DNA of 64,000 bases from Oscillospiraceae bacterium (GCA_017469115.1 JAFUGY010000093.1:24349-88348), one strand, 5' to 3'; positions 8,363-17,883 are shown, numbered from the stretch's first letter. The notes: generated by a model from the letters alone, not told the origin. A program made the numbers and translations.

Positions 8363-9489
8363 GCCCGGATACCTTGTTCAAAGAGTTTTGCCACGTCCTC
8401 CAGATGCTTTCGGATAGGTAGATGCTGCGGGCATACGGCTTCGCACCGACCGCATTTCAGGCAATCACTGGCTTTACCAAAGCTGCGGTTCAGATGTTCG
8501 TAATACTCCGGCTGCGGCGTCCAGCCTTTGCTCGGATCCTCCTGCAGTTCAATGTTGTAAAGTGAGAAATATCTCGGGATGGCAATGTTTTTCGGGCAGT
8601 TGACTGTGCAGTATGAACAGCCGGTGCAGGGGATGGCAATCGTTTTATTGATGGTTGCCGCCGCCCAGTGCATCATGCCGAGCTCATCTTCCGTCAGCGG
8701 GACGAAGTCCTGCATGTACCCTGTGTTGTCCAGAAGCTGTTCCATGTTGCTCATGCCGCTGAGCACCATAAAGATGTTCTTATGGCTGGCGGCAAATCGG
8801 ATAGCCCAGGAAGGGACCGACATATTCGGATCAGCCACGCGGAACATCTCCTCCACCTCTGAAGGTACTTTCGCAAGCGTTCCGCCTTTGACAGGCTCCA
8901 TTACAATTACAGGCTTGCCGTGTCGTTCCGCCACATCATAGCAGCCGTGGCTCTGTACGCCAAGGCTGTCCCAGTCAAGATAATTGAGTTGAATCTGCAC
9001 ATACTCCATCTCCGGGTGCCGAGTCAACACCTCATCCAGCACTTTCGGCTCGTCGTGGAAAGAAAAGCCCACGTGTTTCACAAGCCCCTGCTTTTTCTTT
9101 TCCAATATAAAATCAAAGCAGTGCAGCCCTTCAAAAGTCTGAAGGGATTCGGAGTTCACATTGTGCAGCCAGTAATAATCAAAGTAGCCTGCGCCGGTTC
9201 TCCGCAACTGTTCGTTAAAAAGCCATTCCCGGTCTTCTTCCTTTTTCAGCATATAGGCAGGCAGCTTTGTCGTGAGCGTAAAGCGGTCTCTCGGATAACG
9301 GTCTACCAGCGCCCGCTTGGCGGCTTCTTCGCTTTTCCCGTTGCAATACATCCATGCGGTGTCGAAGTAGGTAAAGCCACGTTCCAGAAATGTGTCGATC
9401 ATTTTCTCCAGTTCTGTAAAATCGACGCTCCCTGCATCTTCCGCGTTTAAGAGCGGAAGGCGCATCAGACCAAAACCAAGTTTTTTCAT
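8359..9489 (-). CDS. aldo/keto reductase with two C-terminal 4Fe-4S motifs
   Basis: 376 residues. The N-terminal (beta/alpha)8 barrel has the AKR catalytic residues: Asp and Tyr in FDTAWMYCNGKSE, Lys in TTKLPAYM and His in YYWLHNVN. The C-terminal 90 residues carry CTGCSYCTVNC (about 288-298) and CLKCGRCEAVC (about 343-353), a ferredoxin-like pair of cluster motifs. This AKR-ferredoxin fusion is common in anaerobic Clostridia; the substrate is unknown. The start at 9489 has AAGGAGG close upstream, whereas the longer frame from 9528 has none. It is the first gene of the minus-strand run and is probably driven by the promoter at 9571-9599. Confidence 0.92.
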   Translation of the reverse strand: MKKLGFGLMRLPLLNAEDAGSVDFTELEKMIDTFLERGFTYFDTAWMYCNGKSEEAAKRALVDRYPRDRFTLTTKLPAYMLKKEEDREWLFNEQLRRTGAGYFDYYWLHNVNSESLQTFEGLHCFDFILEKKKQGLVKHVGFSFHDEPKVLDEVLTRHPEMEYVQIQLNYLDWDSLGVQSHGCYDVAERHGKPVIVMEPVKGGTLAKVPSEVEEMFRVADPNMSVPSWAIRFAASHKNIFMVLSGMSNMEQLLDNTGYMQDFVPLTEDELGMMHWAAATINKTIAIPCTGCSYCTVNCPKNIAIPRYFSLYNIELQEDPSKGWTPQPEYYEHLNRSFGKASDCLKCGRCEAVCPQHLPIRKHLEDVAKLFEQGIRA

Positions 9490-9570
9490 AATTCCTCCTT
9501 TGGGATAGGGGACGGTCCTCTGTTCCATATCTTTCCTTCGCTTTTTGTCATCTATCTTCCATAAAATATT

Positions 9571-9599
9571 ATTTTACCTGATATGCCGCTATGTTGCAA
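9571..9599 (-). promoter_or_regulatory. promoter of the minus-strand run beginning with the aldo/keto reductase
   Basis: On the minus strand: TTGCAA (9594-9599), 17-base spacer, TAAAAT (9571-9576). The rest of 9490-9733, between divergent genes, is AT-rich; I see no clear plus-strand promoter for the gene at 9734. Confidence 0.6.
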
Positions 9600-9733
9600 G
9601 CAAAAAATACTGCTATCTTTTCCCTCTGCACTTACTGTTCTTCTCATTATTCATAAAACTTTCATAAACATTCAATAGTATCGCAAAAAAATCATGGTAT
9701 TCTTCGCCCACATTTTGAGAAAGAAGGATCCGC

Positions 9734-11200
9734 ATGAAAAAAATTCTCTCACTGTTTCTTGTCTGCTGCCTGATGCTTTCCGGCATGCAGCTTTTTACCT
9801 ATGCTGAAACGCCTCCCGCACCTCCTTCCGGCGAAATGCCCACTCCGCCCGACGGATTTGGCGCATCTCCTGGTGGCACTCCGCCGAAAGGAATGGGGAC
9901 TCCTCCCGAAGAGATGGGCGGCCACGGAGACCACGGTGGAATGCCCGGTGGACAGAGCAGCTTTTCAGGGGAGTATAAAGCACTTCTTACGGTTTCCGAA
10001 GACACCGCTCTTGTCGATTCCCTCTATTCCGAAGGCACTGATGAAGTTGCCCTTCTTGTTACAGGCGGTGATGTGTCGCTTTCCGATGCTACCGTCATGC
10101 GCAACTCAGCCGATTCCACCGGCGGCGATGCCTCCAGCTTTTACGGTGTCGGTTCTGCTATCCTGGCCACGGGCGGTAACCTTACACTTGACAATATGAC
10201 CATCGAAACCGATGCAGCCGGTGCAGCAGGAGTCTTCAGTTACGGCGATGGTGTTATCACCGTTGCCGACAGCACCATTACCACCATGCAGGGCACCTCC
10301 GGTGGCATTCACGTTGCCGGCGGCGGCACGCTCTATGCCAAAAACCTTACGGTTACCACCAACGGTGCCTCTTCTGCAGCCATCCGGTCCGACAGAGGCA
10401 GCGGCACCATGGTGGTGGAAGGCGGGACCTATACCTCCAACGGCGCTGGTTCCCCGGCGGTTTACGTTACTGCCGATATCACGGTTTCCGATGCCGTTCT
10501 CACGGCCACCGGCTCCGAAGCCCTCTGCCTCGAAGGCCTCAATTCTATCCACCTCAACAACTGTATCCTTACCGGTGATATGCCGGATCAGGACCAGAAC
10601 GACAATACCTGGACCGTTATCCTCTACCAGAGTATGAGTGGCGACTCCCAGGTCGGGCAGGGTGTTTTTGAAATGGACGGCGGCAAACTCATCAGTCTCA
10701 ACGGCGGCCTTTTTTACACCACCAATACCGAGAGCAGCTTTACCCTGCACCATGTGGAAATCGAATCTGCCGACGATTGTGAATACTTCCTCCGCTGCAC
10801 CGGTAACAGTAATCAGCGCGGCTGGGGCAAAGTCGGCGCCAACGGTGCCGAGTGCTCTTTCACCGCCATCGACCAGAACCTTGACGGCGATATTTTGTGG
10901 GACAGCATCTCCACCCTCTCCCTCTCGCTTACCGAGGGCAGCGTCCTCACCGGTGCTGTGCTGGATGATGAATCCTGTGCCGGCGAAGGCGGGGGCGGGT
11001 CCTGCAGCCTCGTGATTGACGAATCCTCCTCCTGGATTGTCACGGGCGACAGCATCCTTACCGATCTCACCTGCAACGGTATTATTTCCGATCCTGACGG
11101 CAATACCGTTACGATTGCCCGTACCGACGGCACGGTTCTCCTTTCCGGCACAAGCATCTATACTGTCACGGTCGAGAGCTATTCCGAAGCACTTTCCTGA
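9734..11200 (+). CDS. secreted beta-helix protein with Pro/Gly-rich N-terminus
   Basis: 488 residues. A clear signal peptide (MKKILSLFLVCCLMLSG...TYAE) is followed by a Pro/Gly/Met-rich stretch, about residues 25-75, with repeated TPP and GGMPGG-type units. The remainder is dominated by short Ser/Thr/Gly-rich strands such as GGDVSLSDATV, GGNLTLDNMTIET and GGGTLYAKNLTVTTN, the pattern of a right-handed parallel beta-helix. I see no LPXTG, lipobox, S-layer or dockerin motif, so it is probably released or held non-covalently. The function is unknown; adhesion or polysaccharide binding would fit. A strong terminator follows, so it is likely monocistronic. Confidence 0.7.
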   Translation: MKKILSLFLVCCLMLSGMQLFTYAETPPAPPSGEMPTPPDGFGASPGGTPPKGMGTPPEEMGGHGDHGGMPGGQSSFSGEYKALLTVSEDTALVDSLYSEGTDEVALLVTGGDVSLSDATVMRNSADSTGGDASSFYGVGSAILATGGNLTLDNMTIETDAAGAAGVFSYGDGVITVADSTITTMQGTSGGIHVAGGGTLYAKNLTVTTNGASSAAIRSDRGSGTMVVEGGTYTSNGAGSPAVYVTADITVSDAVLTATGSEALCLEGLNSIHLNNCILTGDMPDQDQNDNTWTVILYQSMSGDSQVGQGVFEMDGGKLISLNGGLFYTTNTESSFTLHHVEIESADDCEYFLRCTGNSNQRGWGKVGANGAECSFTAIDQNLDGDILWDSISTLSLSLTEGSVLTGAVLDDESCAGEGGGGSCSLVIDESSSWIVTGDSILTDLTCNGIISDPDGNTVTIARTDGTVLLSGTSIYTVTVESYSEALS

Positions 11201-11221
11201 CGCAAATCAGATCACCCATTT

Positions 11222-11256
11222 GGCGGGGGCTCCTGTAGCTTCCGCCTTTCTTTTTT
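11222..11256 (+). terminator. terminator after the beta-helix gene
   Basis: Ten-pair stem GGCGGGGGCT / AGCTTCCGCC (two G-T pairs), loop CCTGT, then TTTCTTTTTT. Confidence 0.75.
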
Positions 11257-11262
11257 AAACTC

Positions 11263-11290
11263 TTGACAACCGCCGTAAAATTTGTATCAT
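11263..11290 (+). promoter_or_regulatory. promoter of the macro-domain gene
   Basis: Perfect TTGACA (11263-11268), 16-base spacer and TATCAT (11285-11290), directly after the preceding terminator. Confidence 0.75.
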
Positions 11291-11329
11291 GAAAAACAGC
11301 AATTCTTTGAAAAGGAAAGGAGCTTTTTT

Positions 11330-12373
11330 ATGCCGTTTCAGATCGTCAGAAATGATATTACCAAAATGCACGTGGATGCGATCGTCAATGCTGCCAATAC
11401 CTCATTGTTAGGCGGAGGAGGAGTCGACGGCGCTATTCACCGCGCTGCAGGTCCTGAGCTCCTGGCCGAATGTCGTACGCTCGGCGGCTGCGCTACCGGC
11501 GATGCGAAAATTACCGCTGGTTATCGCCTTCCGGCAAAATATGTCATCCATACCGTCGGGCCTCGCTGGAAGGGCGGAACTCACCACGAGGCCGATCTCC
11601 TCGCCTCCTGCTACCGCCGTTCTCTTGCTCTTGCGGAGAAAAACGGATGTGAGTCCGTTGCCTTTCCGCTGATTTCCGCCGGCGCCTATCGCTTCCCAAA
11701 GGATCAGGCCATACGTATTGCTGTAAATGAAATCAGCGCCTTCCTCCTGGTACACGACATGGCGGTTATCCTTGTCGTTTTCGGTGGAGAAACCCTTGCC
11801 CTCGGCCAGCATCTCTCGGCTGACCTGAAGGAATATATCGATGACCAGTATGTTGATTCCTTTCATCAGCAGTATCCTCAAAACCGGAGAGAAGAGCTCT
11901 ATAACGAGTCCATACCCTTCCCCATGCCGGACTTCGAAGAGGAGCCTTTTGAGGATACCGTTTGCCCCAGTATGGCTCCGATGGCATCGCCTATGCAAAG
12001 CGATGATCTGGAGGAGAGGATCCATTCTCTTGATGAAAGCTTTCAACAGATGCTTTTCCGTAAAATCGACGCCTCCGGCATGACAGATGCCCAGTGCTAC
12101 CGCAAAGCCAATATCGACCGGAAGCTCTTCTCCAAAATCCGCGGAGATGTGCAGTATCGCCCCAGCAAACCCACGGCGGTTGCTTTCGCCATTGCTTTGG
12201 AGCTTGAGCTGGATGAGACGGAGGAGTTGCTCGGCAAAGCCGGTTTTGCTCTCTCCCGCAGCAACCGGTTCGATGTCATCATCCGCTACTTCCTCGAGCG
12301 AAAAAACTACAACATTTTTGAAATCAATGAGGCGCTCTTCTGTTACGATCAGGTACTCCTCGGCGGTCTCTGA
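11330..12373 (+). CDS. macro-domain protein with C-terminal HTH-like domain
   Basis: 347 residues. The first 170 form a MacroD-type macro domain: [34 protein letters not shown] and [12 protein letters not shown], the ADP-ribose-binding and catalytic loops. Such domains remove ADP-ribose from proteins or deacetylate O-acetyl-ADP-ribose. After an acidic linker, about 235-347 is helical, with [18 protein letters not shown] and [22 protein letters not shown], resembling an XRE-like helix-turn-helix. A DNA-binding or partner-binding role for this half is inference. AAAGGAAAGGAG precedes the ATG at 11330; it has its own promoter and is followed by a hairpin. Confidence 0.88.
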   Translation: MPFQIVRNDITKMHVDAIVNAANTSLLGGGGVDGAIHRAAGPELLAECRTLGGCATGDAKITAGYRLPAKYVIHTVGPRWKGGTHHEADLLASCYRRSLALAEKNGCESVAFPLISAGAYRFPKDQAIRIAVNEISAFLLVHDMAVILVVFGGETLALGQHLSADLKEYIDDQYVDSFHQQYPQNRREELYNESIPFPMPDFEEEPFEDTVCPSMAPMASPMQSDDLEERIHSLDESFQQMLFRKIDASGMTDAQCYRKANIDRKLFSKIRGDVQYRPSKPTAVAFAIALELELDETEELLGKAGFALSRSNRFDVIIRYFLERKNYNIFEINEALFCYDQVLLGGL

Positions 12374-12379
12374 TAATGC

Positions 12380-12407
12380 CGGAGCGAGGAAAGAATTCCT
12401 CGTTCCG
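12380..12407 (+). terminator. hairpin after the macro-domain gene
   Basis: Twelve-pair stem CGGAGCGAGGAA / TTCCTCGTTCCG with loop AGAA. There is no T tract, so it is at best a weak terminator or an mRNA 3' end stabiliser. Confidence 0.4.
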
Positions 12408-12411
12408 ACTC

Positions 12412-12440
12412 TTGACAAGAAGTGCGGGAATCGTTATAGT
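12412..12440 (+). promoter_or_regulatory. promoter of the carbohydrate-binding-like gene
   Basis: TTGACA (12412-12417), 17-base spacer, TATAGT (12435-12440): near-consensus SigA. Confidence 0.8.
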
Positions 12441-12536
12441 ATGGAGCAGTTTTCCTGCTCAAACGCCGGGTTTTCAAGCCTGTTTCCGTGCGGCAGTGTT
12501 TTCTGCCGGTTCATGAAATGGTAGGAGGAAATATAA

Positions 12537-13421
12537 ATGAAAAAGATTCTCTGCAGCAGTCTGCTTTTGACGTTACTGGTTTTTTCGGCGGTTTCCGGGA
12601 ATCATTCCGTCCCTCCCATTTTGATGGGAGGTCTTTTGCCATCTTCCGAAGCGGGAGAGCGCGTCATTACCCTGACGGGGGACGGGGCAACCTTCCGCGG
12701 CAGCGGGATTGCCGTGAACGGGAGCGAGATTCTTCTCACCGAAGCGGCAGAGTATGTCATCACCGGGAAGCTGGATAACGGACGAATCGTGGTTGATACC
12801 GGCAACTCTTCCGAAAAGATCAGTGTTACGCTGGCCGGAGCGGAGATCACCTGCCTTGACGGCCCTGCCATTTACGTGGAGCAGGCGGAAAAACTTCGGC
12901 TTTATATGGCGGAGGGAACCGAAAACATTGTAACTTCCGGCACGGAAGCTCTTCTTGCCACCTTTGATGATTCCCGTTCTGCAGCTGCAATTTACGCGGA
13001 AGACGATCTTGATATCAAAGGCCCGGGAAAGCTCATCGTCAACGGTTTTCTCAACAACGGCATCACCTGCAAGGATGATATCGATCTGGACGGGGGTACA
13101 GTTGTGATTACTTCAGCCAACAACGGTATCAAGGGTTCGGAGTCCGTCGAAGTGAATGACGGCACCATCACCATCACAGCCGGGAATGACGGTTTGAAAG
13201 CCACCTCCACCAAAATCGGAAAGGGCTATGTGGAAATCAACGGCGGCTCGATTACGGTATACTGCGAAGGAAACGGGATTTCTGCCGCTTCCGACTTCGT
13301 TTTGACCGGCGGAAACACCGAGCTGTTCACCAACAAGCAGCCGATCGTCAAGGTCGGAGGGACCGTTATGGCATCAGGCGGTGCAGTTTACACAAATGGA
13401 GAGCTTCTGGCGTTTGACTGA
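12537..13421 (+). CDS. secreted carbohydrate-binding-like protein (Cthe_2159-type beta-helix)
   Basis: 294 residues with an N-terminal signal peptide (MKKILCSSLLLTLLVFSAVSG). The body matches the pattern of the Cthe_2159/DUF4353 beta-helix family: GEYVITG-like AEYVITGKLDNGRIVVD, AIYAEDDLDIKGPGKLIVNG, NNGITCKDDIDLDGGTVVI and NDGLKATS. The founding member binds cellulose and pectic polymers. This copy is at the short end and lacks anchoring signals. A near-consensus promoter lies 97 bases upstream and AGGAGG precedes the ATG. No polysaccharide lyase or hydrolase gene is nearby. Confidence 0.78.
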   Translation: MKKILCSSLLLTLLVFSAVSGNHSVPPILMGGLLPSSEAGERVITLTGDGATFRGSGIAVNGSEILLTEAAEYVITGKLDNGRIVVDTGNSSEKISVTLAGAEITCLDGPAIYVEQAEKLRLYMAEGTENIVTSGTEALLATFDDSRSAAAIYAEDDLDIKGPGKLIVNGFLNNGITCKDDIDLDGGTVVITSANNGIKGSESVEVNDGTITITAGNDGLKATSTKIGKGYVEINGGSITVYCEGNGISAASDFVLTGGNTELFTNKQPIVKVGGTVMASGGAVYTNGELLAFD

Positions 13422-13509
13422 GTGATGCCCCTGACGGGACAGATATTCTACTATACGATTTATTTCCGGCAATGCCGCCGGGCAATCAACAGCAAGAAAG
13501 AGAAATACT

Positions 13510-14370
13510 ATGGAAACAATAAAAACAGGCGCAGTAGCCTCTCATCTGGAGCAGGTGGCGTGTGCATTCACCTCCATCGGCACATCACCTTCGGGAGGAA
13601 AGTATATCGGGCTGGATCTCACGGTGGAAGACGCGATTTCCTATCTTCTGACGGCAATGTTCCCTTACCACTTCGGCAAAGCGAGAGAGCGCTTTGTGGA
13701 AACGGAAAAGCGGACGTGGGAACTCATGCGGGCCTACGATGCCCTTACCAGATGCCTCAACTGTGTCTGTGCAAATGAAGAAGAAGCTTCCGCAAGAGCC
13801 ATGGAGCTGATCGACACGCTTCCGGAAATCCTGGAAGTCTTAAAAACCGATATCCGGGCTGGTTATGAGGGCGATCCAGCAGCCAAGAGCATTGATGAGA
13901 TTATCCTCACTTACCCGGCTTTTCAGGCCATCAGCATTTACCGGATGGCGCATAAGCTCTATGAAATGCAGATTCCCCTTGTGCCGCGTATGATGACAGA
14001 ATATGCCCATCGTATTACGGGAATTGATATCCATCCCGGCGCAACTATCGGGCGCTATTTCTTTATTGACCACGGAACCGGTGTCGTCATCGGGGAGACG
14101 ACGACGATCGGTGACCATGTGAAGCTCTATCAGCATGTTACGCTGGGTGCCAAGAGTTTCGAAGTCGGGGAAGACGGAACTCTCGTCAAAGGCATCAAGC
14201 GCCATCCGGACATCGGAGACCGCGTAGTGATCTACGCCGGCGCAACGATTCTCGGCGGTGAAACTGTAATCGGGGACGACTGCGTGATCGGCAGTAACGT
14301 CTGGCTGACGCACTCTGTGCCTGCAGGAGAGACGGTAACGATCAGGGTTCCGGACCTGCGCAGCCGTTGA
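13510..14370 (+). CDS. cysE: serine O-acetyltransferase
   Basis: 286 residues. The N-terminal helical part (about 1-165) leads into left-handed beta-helix hexapeptide repeats: [23 protein letters not shown], with the catalytic His/Asp region, then [24 protein letters not shown] and [13 protein letters not shown]. The enzyme makes O-acetylserine from serine and acetyl-CoA, the first step of cysteine synthesis. The length and long N-terminus fit the EpsC/CysE group. No cysteine synthase gene is adjacent. The upstream 88 bases show no clear promoter. Confidence 0.92.
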   Translation: METIKTGAVASHLEQVACAFTSIGTSPSGGKYIGLDLTVEDAISYLLTAMFPYHFGKARERFVETEKRTWELMRAYDALTRCLNCVCANEEEASARAMELIDTLPEILEVLKTDIRAGYEGDPAAKSIDEIILTYPAFQAISIYRMAHKLYEMQIPLVPRMMTEYAHRITGIDIHPGATIGRYFFIDHGTGVVIGETTTIGDHVKLYQHVTLGAKSFEVGEDGTLVKGIKRHPDIGDRVVIYAGATILGGETVIGDDCVIGSNVWLTHSVPAGETVTIRVPDLRSR

Positions 14371-14381
14371 GAAAATAGCCA

Positions 14382-14409
14382 TTGACTTTGCAGGAAACGA
14401 TGATACAAT
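14382..14409 (+). promoter_or_regulatory. promoter of nfnAB
   Basis: TTGACT (14382-14387), 16-base spacer, TACAAT (14404-14409). A leader of about 70 bases precedes the start codon. Confidence 0.65.
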
Positions 14410-14484
14410 AATACAGTTATATGTTTATGTGGTTTCTCCGGTGAGAGATACGAATGCAAAAAAATAGATGGAGAGGTAAAAAAG

Positions 14485-15357
14485 ATGGGATATCGGGTAG
14501 TTACAAAACGATTCCTCAATGAAGCAAAAAGCATCTGCCTTTTTGAATTTGAAGCCCCGCTGATTGCGCGGCATGCCAAGGCAGGTCAGTTTGTCATCTT
14601 CCGGCTGGATGAACAGGGCGAACGCGTTCCTGTCTCGGTAGCAGGCTATGACAGAGAAAAGGGAACTGTCACGGTGATGGTGCAGGCTGCCGGCCGCACC
14701 ACCAAAATGCTGCACACGGTGGAAGAGGGCGATATTATTTCAGATATCGTCGGGCCGCTCGGCAAGGCAACTGAGATGGAAGGCCTCAAAAAGGTCTGCG
14801 TAGTGGGCGGCGGTGTCGGATGTGCCATCGCTTATCCGATTGCGAAAGAAATGCATGAAAAGGGCATTGAGGTAACGTTTATCGGCGGATTCCGCAGCGC
14901 GGATATCGTAATTTTGAAAGAAGAGCTGGCGGAAGTCTCCGACAAGCTGGTCATCTGCACGGATGATGGCACCTATGGCGTGAAAGGCTTTACCACAAAC
15001 GCTCTGCAAGCCGAGATTGAAGCCAATATTGCAGAAGGCAAACCACAGTTCGACCGCGTGATTGCCATTGGGCCGGACATTATGATGAAGTTCCTCGCCG
15101 AGGTGACGCGCCCTTACGGCATTCAGACGATTATTTCTCTTGACCCCATTATGGTAGACGGAACGGGAATGTGCGGCGGCTGCCGTGTGATCGTCGGCGG
15201 AGAGACGAAATTCGCCTGCGTTGACGGCCCTGACTTTGATGCCCACCTGGTTGACTTTGATTCACTGATCAAGCGTGCCGCTTTTTATAAAGATGAGCAG
15301 GATGCTGCTGCACAGCATATCTGCAGAATGACAGGAGGCAAGAGAGTCAATGGCTGA
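14485..15357 (+). CDS. nfnA: NADH-dependent reduced ferredoxin:NADP+ oxidoreductase, small subunit
   Basis: 290 residues: an FAD-binding ferredoxin-reductase barrel at the N-terminus, an NAD(P)-binding half (KVCVVGGGVGCAIAYPIAKE), and a C-terminal 2Fe-2S motif GTGMCGGCRV...FACVDGPDFD. It resembles the sulfide dehydrogenase/dihydroorotate dehydrogenase electron-transfer family. With the large subunit encoded next (8-base overlap) it forms Nfn, which couples NADH and reduced ferredoxin oxidation to NADP+ reduction by electron bifurcation in anaerobes. AGGTAAAAAAG precedes the ATG. Confidence 0.92.
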   Translation: MGYRVVTKRFLNEAKSICLFEFEAPLIARHAKAGQFVIFRLDEQGERVPVSVAGYDREKGTVTVMVQAAGRTTKMLHTVEEGDIISDIVGPLGKATEMEGLKKVCVVGGGVGCAIAYPIAKEMHEKGIEVTFIGGFRSADIVILKEELAEVSDKLVICTDDGTYGVKGFTTNALQAEIEANIAEGKPQFDRVIAIGPDIMMKFLAEVTRPYGIQTIISLDPIMVDGTGMCGGCRVIVGGETKFACVDGPDFDAHLVDFDSLIKRAAFYKDEQDAAAQHICRMTGGKRVNG

Positions 15358-16741
15358 TATGAGCTTAACGAAAAACCCCATGCCCGAGCAGGATCCCGTG
15401 ATCCGTGCCAAAAACTTTGATGAGGTTGCTCTCGGATATTCCGAGGAACAGGCGATTGCCGAAGCCAAACGCTGCCTGAACTGCAAGAACCCTCTCTGCC
15501 GGACGGGCTGCCCGGTTTCCGTTCGTATTCCGGAGTTTATTGAAAAGGTCGTTGAGGGTGATTTTGATGCCGCTTACGACATTCTTACCTCTACCAACTC
15601 TCTGCCAGCCGTCTGCGGCCGTGTCTGCCCCCAGGAGAAGCAGTGCGAGAGCAAGTGCATCCGAGGGAAAAAGGGCGAGAGTGTTGCCATTGGCCGCCTC
15701 GAGCGTTTTGTGGCAGACTATCACAACGCCAAGAAGGACAAGCCCGCTGTTTCAGTTCCCGCCTCCAACGGCCATAGAGTCGCCGTGATCGGTTCCGGAC
15801 CTTCCGGCCTTACCTGTGCGGGTGACCTCCGCAAGATGGGCTATGATGTGACGATTTTTGAAGCGTTTCACAAAAGCGGCGGCGTTCTGGTCTACGGGAT
15901 TCCGCAGTTCCGTTTGCCGAAGGAAATCGTCCAGATTGAGATTGACAACCTGGTCGCCATGGGTGTGAAGATTGTGAACAACGCGGTTATCGGCAAGAGC
16001 GAGACGGTTGACGAACTCTTTGAAGACGGTTTTGAAGCCGTGTATATCGGCTCCGGCGCAGGGCTTCCCCAGTTCCTTCATATCCCGGGCGAAAACCTGC
16101 TGGGCGTTTATTCTGCCAATGAAATTCTCACCCGCACCAACCTGATGAAAGCCTATCGGGATGATTATGATACGCCTCTCAAGCATTTCCACAATGTGGC
16201 GGTTGTCGGCGGCGGCAATGTTGCAATGGATGCCGCTCGCGTTGCCAAGCGGCTCGGAGACGGTCACGTTTACATCACGTACCGTCGCGGCTTGGAAGAG
16301 CTCCCTGCCCGTAAAGAAGAGGTGGAGCACGCCGTGGCTGAGGGTATCGAGTTCCAGCTCCTCAACAACCCTGTCTCGGTTGTGGGAGATGAAAACGGCA
16401 GAGTAACGGGCTTAGAGCTGATCCGACAGGAGCTCGGCGAGCCGGATGAAAAGGGGCGCAGAAGCCCTGTGCCTGTGGAAGGCAGCAACTGGGTTCTCCC
16501 GTGCGATGCAGTGATTATTGCCATTGGCACCAGCCCTAACCCACTGATTCGTTCTACCACGCCGAACCTCAACGTCACGAGAAAAGGCGCAATTGAAACC
16601 GATGAAAACGGCCTGACTTCTCGTGAAGGTGTTTTCTGCGGAGGTGACGCTGCAACAGGCGCTGCCACTGTTATTCTTGCCATGGGAGCAGGAAAAACCG
16701 GTGCCAAAAGCATTGACGAATACATTCGCAGCAAGGCCTGA
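15350..16741 (+). CDS. nfnB: NADH-dependent reduced ferredoxin:NADP+ oxidoreductase, large subunit (GltA-like)
   Basis: 463 residues. The N-terminal Fe-S domain has CLNCKNPLCRTGCPV and CGRVCPQEKQCESKC; it is followed by two Rossmann folds (GSGPSGLTCAGDLRKMG and VVGGGNVAMDAARVAKRLG) and a final FAD contact GGDAATGAATVILAMGAG. This is the homologue of the glutamate synthase small subunit. Because no glutamate synthase large-subunit gene is present and the Nfn small subunit overlaps it, the Nfn assignment is preferred over GltD. Confidence 0.92.
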   Translation: MADMSLTKNPMPEQDPVIRAKNFDEVALGYSEEQAIAEAKRCLNCKNPLCRTGCPVSVRIPEFIEKVVEGDFDAAYDILTSTNSLPAVCGRVCPQEKQCESKCIRGKKGESVAIGRLERFVADYHNAKKDKPAVSVPASNGHRVAVIGSGPSGLTCAGDLRKMGYDVTIFEAFHKSGGVLVYGIPQFRLPKEIVQIEIDNLVAMGVKIVNNAVIGKSETVDELFEDGFEAVYIGSGAGLPQFLHIPGENLLGVYSANEILTRTNLMKAYRDDYDTPLKHFHNVAVVGGGNVAMDAARVAKRLGDGHVYITYRRGLEELPARKEEVEHAVAEGIEFQLLNNPVSVVGDENGRVTGLELIRQELGEPDEKGRRSPVPVEGSNWVLPCDAVIIAIGTSPNPLIRSTTPNLNVTRKGAIETDENGLTSREGVFCGGDAATGAATVILAMGAGKTGAKSIDEYIRSKA

Positions 16742-16757
16742 GATTTCACCTTCCATC

Positions 16758-16793
16758 AAAAGACCACCCCAAACGGTTCGGGGTGGTCTTTTT
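16758..16793. terminator. bidirectional terminator between nfnB and the NlpC/P60 gene
   Basis: Thirteen-pair stem AAAAGACCACCCC / GGGGTGGTCTTTT with A and T tracts at both ends; serves two convergent genes. Confidence 0.85.
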
Positions 16794-17883
16794 ATCCGGT
16801 GATGGTAATGATATTGCCGTCAAATATACTGTCGGTGTTATTCGGCTCCGGCTCAATGTTACTTCCGGTGTCGGGATTTTGCTGCGGTTCCGGATCTGGG
16901 GCAGGAGGCGGGGGATCTGCCGGAAGGGCATTCTCCGGTTCAGTGGAAGATGCAGGTGTATTCTCGTTCGGTGCCGGTTCTTCCACACCGGCAGATGGCT
17001 GCGATTCGGGCTCTGTTGGGGCATCCTCATGAGTGGGGGGTTCTTCTTCCCAGATTGCCCGCCAGGCTTCCTCAATTTCTTTCCGGTGTTGTTCTTCCGC
17101 TTCCGCTTTTGAAATTGCCCCGGCGTCCGGGATGAAGGCGGGAGGAGGAGTTGGAGTGGGAGAGGCATTTTTTGCCTGTTCGGCGGCAATACGCTCCTCT
17201 TCGGCCATCCGCTCGGCCAGTGCCAGCGCATCCAATCGTTCCTGTTCTTCAATAACAGAGAGCGAAAGCTTTTCTTCTGCGCCGACGATTCGGCGCATTA
17301 CACAGCGGTGGGTTTCCAGATAGTCTGTCAACTTCGTGATGACAACGTCGTTGGCGGAATCCATCGCATGGATGAATTTTCCGTCTCCGATATAAATCCC
17401 CACGTGATTGATGTAGGAGTTTGTAATCCAGGAGAAACAGATGATGTCGCCGGGGAGGAGATCCGCCTTTGTTTTCACTTCGATTCCGTTCAGCGCCTGA
17501 TCAGCGGCAACGCGATTGAGCTTGTATCCGAACTGCCGGAATACATAGTAAACCAGCCCGGAACAGTCAAACCCCGTGGAAGGATCCATCCCGCCGTAGT
17601 TGTAGCGATACCCGTTAAACTGAAGGGCATACTGTGCAATTTCCTCTCCCTCATACGGCACAGGAGTAGGCGAGGGGGAGGGAGTGGGCGACGGTGTCGG
17701 CCGTGGTGTGGGAGGAACGGAAGGTGACGGATCCGGCGAAGGGGCCTTTTCTGTGGGCAGACCTGAAAGATACTCTGCTTTTGCATCCGAAAAGGGAACG
17801 GGCACGCTTCTGCCGGTGCAGGAAGAGGAAAAAAGGAGCGCAGCCATAAGAACTACAACAATGGGAATCAGCCTCTTTTTCAC
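16792..17883 (-). CDS. NlpC/P60 (C40) peptidase lipoprotein with Pro-rich tail
   Basis: 363 residues from a GTG at 17883, which has AAAGGAG upstream; the longer frame from 18030 has no supporting site. A lipoprotein-type signal (VVVLMAALLFSSSC) and a Pro/Ser-rich spacer lead to a C40 domain with catalytic Cys in GFDCSGLVYYVF and His in NHVGIYIGDGKFIHAMD. Such enzymes cleave peptidoglycan stem peptides. The last 130 residues are a coiled Glu/Ala-rich segment followed by a Pro/Glu/Asp-rich tail, unusual on the C-terminal side and perhaps spanning the wall. It is divergently transcribed from the lectin-fold gene. Confidence 0.88.
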   Translation of the reverse strand: MKKRLIPIVVVLMAALLFSSSCTGRSVPVPFSDAKAEYLSGLPTEKAPSPDPSPSVPPTPRPTPSPTPSPSPTPVPYEGEEIAQYALQFNGYRYNYGGMDPSTGFDCSGLVYYVFRQFGYKLNRVAADQALNGIEVKTKADLLPGDIICFSWITNSYINHVGIYIGDGKFIHAMDSANDVVITKLTDYLETHRCVMRRIVGAEEKLSLSVIEEQERLDALALAERMAEEERIAAEQAKNASPTPTPPPAFIPDAGAISKAEAEEQHRKEIEEAWRAIWEEEPPTHEDAPTEPESQPSAGVEEPAPNENTPASSTEPENALPADPPPPAPDPEPQQNPDTGSNIEPEPNNTDSIFDGNIITITG

